From Clostridium puniceum (GTDB lineage: Bacteria > Bacillota > Clostridia > Clostridiales > Clostridiaceae), in NCBI RefSeq assembly GCF_002006345.1, contig NZ_LZZM01000200.1:1-39200 (forward strand): a stretch of 39,200 bases of DNA, given 5' to 3'. The stretch's first letter is position 1; every line of letters starts with the position of its first letter. Below are positions 33,741 through 39,200 of this stretch, in pieces. The translations under genes were made by a program, and so were the position numbers. Under the pieces are notes generated by a model. It did not search any database, was not told where the DNA came from, and worked only from the letters and a program-made list of their open reading frames with translations.

Positions 33741-35239
33741 TTTAATTGTACATAAAAACTTATATTATCACCTATTGATTCAGCCCATATCTTGCCTTCA
33801 TGCAATTCTACTATATTCTTTGAGATTGCAAGACCAAGCCCTGATCCTCCGGTATTAGTATTCCTTGATTCATCTAATCTATAAAATCTATCAAATAATT
33901 TTTCTGCTTTTTCCTTTGATAGATGATCTCCTTTATTTCTAAATACTACAATTGCAGTATTATCTTTTTCATATAATCCTATTAATATTTCTCCTGGCTT
34001 ATATGAATATTTTATTGCATTTGTTATTAGATTTTCAAATACTCTTAGCATTTTTAGTGTATCTATTACAACTGATATTTTTTCTGACTCAAATTTTTTA
34101 TATACATTTAATTTATTTTCGTCAAGCATTGGTGTTAATTCTTCTATTAATTGGGATAAAAATTCTGCTAAATTAACCTTAGTTTTTGTTAAAGTTATAC
34201 CATTATTATTTAACTTAGTATATTCAAATAAATCTTCAATTAATAATTTTAACCTTTCTGCTTTGCTAAAGGCTATATTTAAATATTCTTTCATTTCTTC
34301 TTCATCTTTATACCTATGCTGAATTACAAGTCCTAAATATCCCATAACAGAAGTTAATGGAGTTCTTAAGTCATGAGAAACATTAGTTATTAAATCTGTT
34401 TTTGTCTTTTCTGCATCTCTTTCTGCATTAATCTTTTCCCCTATTTCTTTAGCCATATAATTTATATTGTATGCTATATTTCTAATTTCATCTGTACCTT
34501 TTTCTTCTATTCTATAATTAAGATTTCCACTTGCTATTATTTTAAGACCCGTTGCAATCTCATCCAAATACTTCATTTTATTATTTGTTATAACAACAAA
34601 GGAAACTATAAAAACTATAACTGTAAGAATTAATGCTAATGAAGAGTAATCTCTATTAATAGTAGTATATGTTATATTTGCTTCCGGAATTTTTGAATAG
34701 ATCAAATAAATCCTTTCACTTCCTACTTTTAGTGGCATTATATAATTTTTTTCTTTAACAACTCCAACCTTCTCATATTTTACATTTGTCATAGCACTTT
34801 TTAATGCACTATAAATATCAATGTTTTCTTCAACTACATTTGAAGTTTTATATAACACTTTTCCATCTAAATCAGTTATATAGCTCTTATCTCCATTTGA
34901 TACATTAGATAAGATTTCATTGATCTTATCATTATCTTTTAAAGTCAAATTTTCTTCTAATTCAATTTGTTTTGCTAAATCACTAGCTGATCTTTCAATC
35001 GAATCATAATCATAAGTTATTTTTGATTCTGTATATTCCTGTTTTAAAATATTATTAGTAAAGCTATAAAAGATAAATGATATTAAAAAGCATATTCCAA
35101 TAACCATCATAAGTTCAAATCTGATACTCTTTTCAATCTTCTCCTTTATATAACTAACCAAGTCTTCAATATATTGTAATATGGGAGCACTAGCTCTGCT
35201 TTTAAAATTTATATTATTTCTTTTCTTGCTATTTTTCAA
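33734..35239 (-). CDS. Sensor histidine kinase (VanS-like)
   Basis: Membrane sensor kinase of 501 residues. Two membrane helices (about 43-61 and 199-218) enclose an extracytoplasmic sensing domain of about 135 residues. Then come a HAMP linker (about 219-272), the phospho-acceptor His289 in NVSHDLRTPL, the N box ENLITNAIKYS, and the G box GGSGLGLAISKNI. The long N-terminal cytoplasmic segment before the first helix is unusual. The start is TTG at 35239, overlapping the response-regulator gene by 11 bases, so the pair is translationally coupled. The signal is unknown; nearby VanW and lysozyme genes suggest cell-envelope stress. Confidence 0.93.
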   Translation of the reverse strand: MKNSKKRNNINFKSRASAPILQYIEDLVSYIKEKIEKSIRFELMMVIGICFLISFIFYSFTNNILKQEYTESKITYDYDSIERSASDLAKQIELEENLTLKDNDKINEILSNVSNGDKSYITDLDGKVLYKTSNVVEENIDIYSALKSAMTNVKYEKVGVVKEKNYIMPLKVGSERIYLIYSKIPEANITYTTINRDYSSLALILTVIVFIVSFVVITNNKMKYLDEIATGLKIIASGNLNYRIEEKGTDEIRNIAYNINYMAKEIGEKINAERDAEKTKTDLITNVSHDLRTPLTSVMGYLGLVIQHRYKDEEEMKEYLNIAFSKAERLKLLIEDLFEYTKLNNNGITLTKTKVNLAEFLSQLIEELTPMLDENKLNVYKKFESEKISVVIDTLKMLRVFENLITNAIKYSYKPGEILIGLYEKDNTAIVVFRNKGDHLSKEKAEKLFDRFYRLDESRNTNTGGSGLGLAISKNIVELHEGKIWAESIGDNISFYVQLNL

Positions 35240-35936
35240 TTTTATATCCTACCCCCCAAACTGTTTTTATAAATCTAGGATTTCTTGGATCCTCCTCTAT
35301 CTTTTCTCTTATTTTTCTTATGTGTACCATAACAGTATTATCTGAAGTCATAAATTCTTGATTCCAAACACTTTCATAGATATTTTCTATAGAAAATACT
35401 TTCCCACGGCTTTGTGAAAGCAATGATAAGATATCAAATTCAGTGGGAGTAAGTTTTAAAAAATTATCTCCTAATGATACTTCATGTGTTTCTAAGTTTA
35501 TAATCAAATCTTCTATTTGTATTATATTTTTATTATCCTCTACTGACAGATCTGCTTTTTTGTTAAACTTATAAAATCTTCTAAGTTGAGACTTTACTCT
35601 TGCAACAAGCTCTAATGGATTAAATGGCTTTGTTAAATAATCATCTGCTCCCATGTTTAGACCCAATATTTTATCTATATCTTCACTTTTAGCAGATAAC
35701 ATTATTATAGGCATTTCTCTGATTTCTCTTATTTTTAAACAAGTTTCTATTCCATTTAAATTTGGCATCATAACATCTAAAATTATTAAATCCACTTCAT
35801 TTTTTTCAAGAATATTAATAGCCTCTAATCCATCACAAGCTTTTATAGTATTATAGCCATCACTTTTAAGATATATATCAACTAAATCCCTTATTTCCTT
35901 TTCATCATCAACAATTAAAATAGTTCCTTTTTCCAA
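35229..35936 (-). CDS. OmpR/VanR-type response regulator
   Basis: DNA-binding response regulator of 235 residues when started at TTG 35936. The in-frame ATG at 35945 directly abuts AGAGGAG and is less likely. The receiver domain (about 1-117) has the acidic pair in VDDEKE, phospho-acceptor Asp54 in LIILDVMMP, and Lys in DDYLTKPF. A winged-helix output domain (about 138-235) has LTPTEFDILSLL and the recognition region VMVHIRKIREKIE. It leads the operon with the histidine kinase. Targets are unknown; the VanW and GH25 genes downstream are natural candidates. Confidence 0.95.
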   Translation of the reverse strand: MEKGTILIVDDEKEIRDLVDIYLKSDGYNTIKACDGLEAINILEKNEVDLIILDVMMPNLNGIETCLKIREIREMPIIMLSAKSEDIDKILGLNMGADDYLTKPFNPLELVARVKSQLRRFYKFNKKADLSVEDNKNIIQIEDLIINLETHEVSLGDNFLKLTPTEFDILSLLSQSRGKVFSIENIYESVWNQEFMTSDNTVMVHIRKIREKIEEDPRNPRFIKTVWGVGYKIEK

Positions 35937-36057
35937 TAATGCCATCTCCTCTATTAAATTTATTATAAATTCATTTTAACTCAAATACCTTAATAATTTT
36001 ACTAGTAATTCTTAATATTTTATAAAATATATATCATTTGAACTGAAAAACAACAAA

Positions 36058-36098
36058 AAAGCTAGAGTAAAAATATTATACGCTTTTACTCTAGCTTT
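36058..36098 (-). terminator. ABC-F gene terminator
   Basis: AAAGCTAGAGTAAAA (36058-36072) pairs perfectly with 36084-36098, with an 11-base loop and a minus-strand U-tract (plus-strand AAAAAA at 36055-36060). It lies about 45 bases after the ABC-F stop. Confidence 0.85.
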
Positions 36099-36141
36099 AA
36101 AATTTCCCATACAAATTTTACTTTAATTATATCTTCTAATA

Positions 36142-38061
36142 TTACTCTGAAATCTCTTCCCATTCTTCATAAAGTTTTTCTATAGCTTCTTCAATAGCTT
36201 TTATTTCTTTATTTACTCTTTCACTTTCAATTGGATTAGAATAAATTTCCTCTTTACAAAGTTCCTCTTGTAATTTTGTAAGTGTTTCTTCACTTGCACT
36301 TATTTTATTTTCTATATTCTTAATTTCATTTTGCTTTGCTTTAGCTTCTTTATCTAAGGCTTTTTTCTTCTTCTTTTCTTCATTTAACTGAGTTTTAGTT
36401 TTTCCTGTAGCTAAACCTTCATAAGCTTCAAATCTTTGAGGATTTTTTTTCTTTTCAGTGTAATATGTATAATTACCAAGATATTCAGATGCTCCATCTT
36501 CTTGTAATTCTAATATTCTATTAATTACTTTATTTAAGAAATATCTATCATGAGAAATTACAATTAATGTACCATCATAACTTAATATTGATTCTTCAAG
36601 AGCTTCTCTAGATGGAATATCTAAATGATTTGTAGGTTCATCTAAAAGAAGTAAATTAGATTTTGATAACATTAATTTCAAAAGGTTTATCCTACATTTT
36701 TCCCCACCACTTAACTTGTTTATTTCTTTAAAAACATCATCACCTCTAAATAGGAATGAACCAAGGTATCCTCTTAACTGACTTGTAGTTAGTTCTGGAA
36801 AATCATCCCACACTTCATTTAATATTGTTTTATCTTGATTAAGATTTGATTGTTCTTGATCATAATAACCAACATTTACATTTACCCCTAATACTTTTAC
36901 ACCCGAATCACTTTTAATTCTGTCCATTATTATATTGAACAATGTTGTCTTACCACGACCATTTTCACCTATTAAGGCTATTTTTTCTCCTCTTTTTAAA
37001 TCAAATGATAAATCATGAAATAGCTTCTTATCACCATAGCTTTTAGCTAACTTTTCAATATGCAGCACATCATATCCACTTTTAACTGATGCTTCAAATT
37101 TAATTTTGGATGCAGCTTTTTCTTTATCTGGTGCTTCTATAATTTCAATTTTATCAAGTGCCTTTTCTCTACTTTCAGCAGCTTTTATGCTCTTTTCCCT
37201 GTTAAAAGATCTAAATTTTTCTATTATTGCTTCCTGCCTTTTTATCTCCGCTTGTTGAAGATTATAAGCTTTTAATTTAGTTTCTTGATCCTTTTTCATT
37301 AGCTCTAAAGCTTTAGTATAAGGCGCATTATAACAATTAACGTGCCCATTTATAACTTGAAATGTAGCTGTTGTTACAGAATCCAAGAAAAATCTATCAT
37401 GGGAAATTACTATTACAGTTCCTTTATAAGTTTTTAAATATTCTTCAAGCCATTCTATTGCCTCTAAATCTAAATGGTTAGTAGGCTCATCTAGTAATAA
37501 TATATCTGGTTTTAAAAGCAAGAGCTTACAAAGAGCAACTCTAGTTTTTTGACCTCCACTTAAAGTCGAAATTAATTTATTAAAATCTTCTTCTATAAAT
37601 CCAAGTCCTTTAATTACACGAGATATTTCTCCTTTATAAGTATATCCACCTCTATTCTGATAGAGGTCTTGAGATGTTCCATAGTCTTTTATAATCTTTT
37701 CATGATAAGATGCATTATTTTCGTCATAAGGTTCATTCATTTTAATTTCTAAATCCAAAATTTTCTTTTCCAAATTTATAAGATCTTCAAATACAAGTAA
37801 CATTTCATCATAAATTGTATTACTTGACTCTAATGCTAAATGCTGAGCAAGGTACCCTAAAGACTTATTTTTATCTATAAAAACTTCTCCATCATCTTGA
37901 GTAAGTTCTTTTGAGAGTATCTTAAATAAAGTAGTTTTCCCCTCTCCATTTGAGCCTATTATTCCAACTTTATCACCTTCATTAATTGAAAATGTTATGC
38001 CCTTTAAAATAATATCTATTCCATAACTTTTACATATATTTTTACAACTTAAAACAATCAT
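36142..38061 (-). CDS. ABC-F family ATP-binding protein
   Basis: Soluble protein of 639 residues with two fused ABC ATPase domains and no membrane part, typical of ABC-F factors that bind the ribosomal E site. Domain 1 has Walker A GSNGEGKTT (36-44), LSGGQKTR (167-174) and DEPTNHLD (191-198). A charged linker (about 250-325) corresponds to the P-site tRNA interaction motif. Domain 2 has GENGRGKTT (365-373), LSGGEKCR (450-457) and a second DEPTNHLD. A coiled-coil tail (about 555-639) resembles YdiF/Uup-type members. GGAGG precedes the ATG. The long leader with repeats and a possible upstream ORF suggests attenuation, as for antibiotic-resistance ABC-F genes, but housekeeping translation roles are equally possible. 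Confidence 0.94.
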   Translation of the reverse strand: MIVLSCKNICKSYGIDIILKGITFSINEGDKVGIIGSNGEGKTTLFKILSKELTQDDGEVFIDKNKSLGYLAQHLALESSNTIYDEMLLVFEDLINLEKKILDLEIKMNEPYDENNASYHEKIIKDYGTSQDLYQNRGGYTYKGEISRVIKGLGFIEEDFNKLISTLSGGQKTRVALCKLLLLKPDILLLDEPTNHLDLEAIEWLEEYLKTYKGTVIVISHDRFFLDSVTTATFQVINGHVNCYNAPYTKALELMKKDQETKLKAYNLQQAEIKRQEAIIEKFRSFNREKSIKAAESREKALDKIEIIEAPDKEKAASKIKFEASVKSGYDVLHIEKLAKSYGDKKLFHDLSFDLKRGEKIALIGENGRGKTTLFNIIMDRIKSDSGVKVLGVNVNVGYYDQEQSNLNQDKTILNEVWDDFPELTTSQLRGYLGSFLFRGDDVFKEINKLSGGEKCRINLLKLMLSKSNLLLLDEPTNHLDIPSREALEESILSYDGTLIVISHDRYFLNKVINRILELQEDGASEYLGNYTYYTEKKKNPQRFEAYEGLATGKTKTQLNEEKKKKKALDKEAKAKQNEIKNIENKISASEETLTKLQEELCKEEIYSNPIESERVNKEIKAIEEAIEKLYEEWEEISE

Positions 38062-38251
38062 TTATTATCCTCCAGTAGTTTGACTGAAAATCAAAGACAC
38101 CTTCATATGCCAAAATAAAAAAATCAAATGGCACTATTAAAAATTCTTAGTTGTGCTCAATAAGTTCCGTATTGTGCTTAATAAGTTTTTAGCTGAGCTT
38201 CGCACTTTTATATAGGCGCACTTTCTTCAAAGGTGTAGACTTTCTTAACTA
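38062..38251 (-). promoter_or_regulatory. Structured leader of the ABC-F gene
   Basis: About 185 bases from the predicted transcription start to the ABC-F gene. It contains a direct repeat (plus-strand TTGTGCTCAATAAGTT at 38151-38166 and TTGTGCTTAATAAGTT at 38172-38187, 21-base period), a long-range complement (AAGGTGT 38230-38236 with ACACCTT 38097-38103), a small hairpin (TTTGA/TCAAA) just upstream of the ribosome-binding site, and the 13-codon ORF at 38065-38106. Confidence 0.45.
38065..38106 (-). CDS. Possible 13-residue leader peptide before the ABC-F gene
   Basis: ATG at 38106 opens a 13-codon ORF encoding MKVSLIFSQTTGG. Its last codons form the GGAGG of the ABC-F gene, and its TAA lies three bases before the ABC-F ATG. 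Ribosomes on this ORF would cover that ribosome-binding site. There is no good Shine-Dalgarno in front of it, which weakens the case. No function is shown; a regulatory uORF is an inference. Confidence 0.3.
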   Translation of the reverse strand: MKVSLIFSQTTGG

Positions 38252-38280
38252 ATTATACTATTTTATATGACTTATAGCAA
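38252..38280 (-). promoter_or_regulatory. ABC-F gene promoter
   Basis: On the minus strand TTGCTA (38275-38280), 17 bases, then a perfect TATAAT (38252-38257). It predicts a leader of about 185 bases. Confidence 0.65.
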
Positions 38281-38394
38281 TTTAAGCTAACAGATATATA
38301 AGAATTCTTCAGTATATTAGTTTATGATCAAATCCTTATAATTTTTTTATTTCACTAAAAATCTGTAAGTTGCATCACTTAATGACATAAAATT

Positions 38395-38446
38395 TTGATT
38401 ATTATTTAATTTGCTTTATAATAAAATTAGAGTATTAAGGGGAGGA
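38395..38446 (+). promoter_or_regulatory. TetR gene promoter and ribosome-binding site
   Basis: TTGATT (38395-38400), 16 bases, TATAAT (38417-38422), then AAGGGGAGG (38438-38446) 5 bases before the ATG. The transcribed leader is short. I see no clear palindromic operator. Confidence 0.6.
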
Positions 38447-38451
38447 CGAAA

Positions 38452-39066
38452 ATGACTTTAAATAATAATAAAATTAGTTTTACTAAAAAGAAAAAACAAC
38501 TAAAAGAAAAAGAGTTGTTTTCATCAGCATTTGATTTATTTCTTGAAAATGGAATAGAAAAAACTTCAATTGACGATATTGTAAAAAATGCTGGTGTTGC
38601 TAAAGGCACTTTTTATTTATATTTTAGTGATAAATATGATATTTTAAATAAATTAATTCTTCAAAAGAGCAATGAAATAATAAAAGAAGCTTTATCCAAA
38701 ACAAATAGTTTAGGAAGTGAGGACTTTAGAGAAAGAACATTATTTTTTATAGATTACATAATCAACTATTTAAATCATAATGTATCACTATTAAAACTAA
38801 TAAATAAAAATATATCCTGGGGATTATATCGAAAAGCTATAATGACCCCAGCGGAATATGATGATTTCAAAAGAGTTTTAGATATTTTCATAAAAAATTT
38901 AACTAATGAAGGAATGAAAAAAGAGGAAGCCGAAATGACTTTATTTATGATTATAGAGCTTGTTGGAAGTGTTTGCTTTACAACTATAATTTTAAAAGAA
39001 CCTACAGATATAGATAGTATTAAGCCAATTTTATTTAAGAAAATTTTAGCTATGATAGCAGTTTAA
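38452..39066 (+). CDS. TetR/AcrR family transcriptional regulator
   Basis: DNA-binding repressor of 204 residues. The N-terminal helix-turn-helix (about 37-58; SIDDIVKNAGVAKGTFYLYF) is a classic TetR signature, preceded by a Lys-rich arm (about 11-20). The C-terminal helical domain (about 75-204) should bind a ligand and dimerise but is not diagnostic. It diverges from the ABC-F gene, separated by 390 bases, so it may control that gene, itself, or a transporter beyond the window. It ends at its own terminator. Confidence 0.93.
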   Translation: MTLNNNKISFTKKKKQLKEKELFSSAFDLFLENGIEKTSIDDIVKNAGVAKGTFYLYFSDKYDILNKLILQKSNEIIKEALSKTNSLGSEDFRERTLFFIDYIINYLNHNVSLLKLINKNISWGLYRKAIMTPAEYDDFKRVLDIFIKNLTNEGMKKEEAEMTLFMIIELVGSVCFTTIILKEPTDIDSIKPILFKKILAMIAV

Positions 39067-39110
39067 AATGTTTTTCTTTAATATTCATTTTATTTGTATT
39101 ATAAACTTTC

Positions 39111-39149
39111 ACCTCAAAAGATTTATATATATTTTAAATCTTTTGAGGT
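39111..39149 (+). terminator. TetR gene terminator
   Basis: ACCTCAAAAGATTT (39111-39124) pairs perfectly with 39136-39149, followed by ATTTTAGTTTT. It lies 45 bases after the TetR stop. Confidence 0.85.
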
Positions 39150-39200
39150 ATTTTAGTTTTCTTTCACATTCATATTCTCTATTACAATATTATAATATAT

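Noticed and set aside
31014..35945. A vancomycin-resistance (van) cluster
   Set aside because: VanW-, VanS- and VanR-like proteins are present, but there is no VanH, VanA/B ligase, VanX or VanY. VanW/G5 proteins and OmpR-type systems are common in clostridia without resistance.
38151..38187. Direct repeat in the ABC-F leader as a start of a CRISPR or tandem array
   Set aside because: Only two copies with a 5-base spacer are present, too few and too close for CRISPR. It is kept as part of the leader finding.
1..39200. CRISPR arrays, tRNA or rRNA genes, insertion sequences, prophage
   Set aside because: No regularly spaced repeats, cloverleaf-like conserved tRNA ends, rRNA segments, transposase or phage structural genes were recognised on either strand.

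Overview
The window is very AT-rich, densely coded DNA from a low-GC Firmicute. Gene content and order (cggR-gap-pgk-tpi glycolytic block, rpoN beside it, DltB/DltD, VanW, GH25 lysozyme, strong GGAGG ribosome-binding sites, many TTG/GTG starts) point to Clostridium sensu stricto, probably a saccharolytic relative of C. butyricum or C. beijerinckii. The species cannot be fixed from the sequence alone. I see no rRNA, tRNA, CRISPR array, transposase or prophage. Most genes lie on the minus strand and many units end in a clear hairpin terminator.

Layout: (1) 1-4.3 kb holds a rhomboid protease, oligoendopeptidase F, a small conserved clostridial protein and an orphan membrane-anchored protein. (2) 4.3-6.8 kb is an envelope acylation cassette, dltD - a small dltX-like gene - dltB, with no dltA or dltC beside it. 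(3) 7.0-8.6 kb on the plus strand is a zinc-type ABC ATPase and permease behind a promoter overlapped by a perfect 7-1-7 palindrome (Fur/Zur-like). (4) 8.7-13.4 kb is a four-gene phosphonate operon: LicC-like nucleotidyltransferase, PEP mutase with an N-terminal cytidylyltransferase domain, phosphonopyruvate decarboxylase and 2-aminoethylphosphonate transaminase. Together they predict synthesis and CMP-activation of 2-aminoethylphosphonate for surface decoration. (5) 13.9-27.3 kb is lower glycolysis: cggR, gap, pgk, tpiA, gpmI, eno, then secG. It is interrupted by a large secreted modular alpha-amylase (between tpiA and gpmI) and a small kinase-like protein (between gpmI and eno). A two-repeat CggR-type operator precedes cggR and a CcpA (cre)-like site lies upstream of the amylase. 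(6) 27.6-30.7 kb holds rpoN (sigma-54), degV and trmL. (7) 31.0-35.9 kb is a cell-wall group: a VanW/G5 protein, a GH25 lysozyme and a two-component system. (8) 36.1-39.1 kb holds an ABC-F ATPase with a long leader (possible 13-codon upstream ORF, direct repeats) and a divergent TetR regulator.

Several starts were moved from the longest possible ORF to the codon correctly spaced from a Shine-Dalgarno sequence (secG, amylase, tpiA, cggR, rpoN, degV, response regulator).

The strongest leads are the dltD-dltX-dltB cassette without its carrier-charging genes, the phosphonate operon with two separate nucleotidyltransferase modules but no visible final transferase, the GAAC-box promoter of that operon, and the structured leader of the ABC-F gene.
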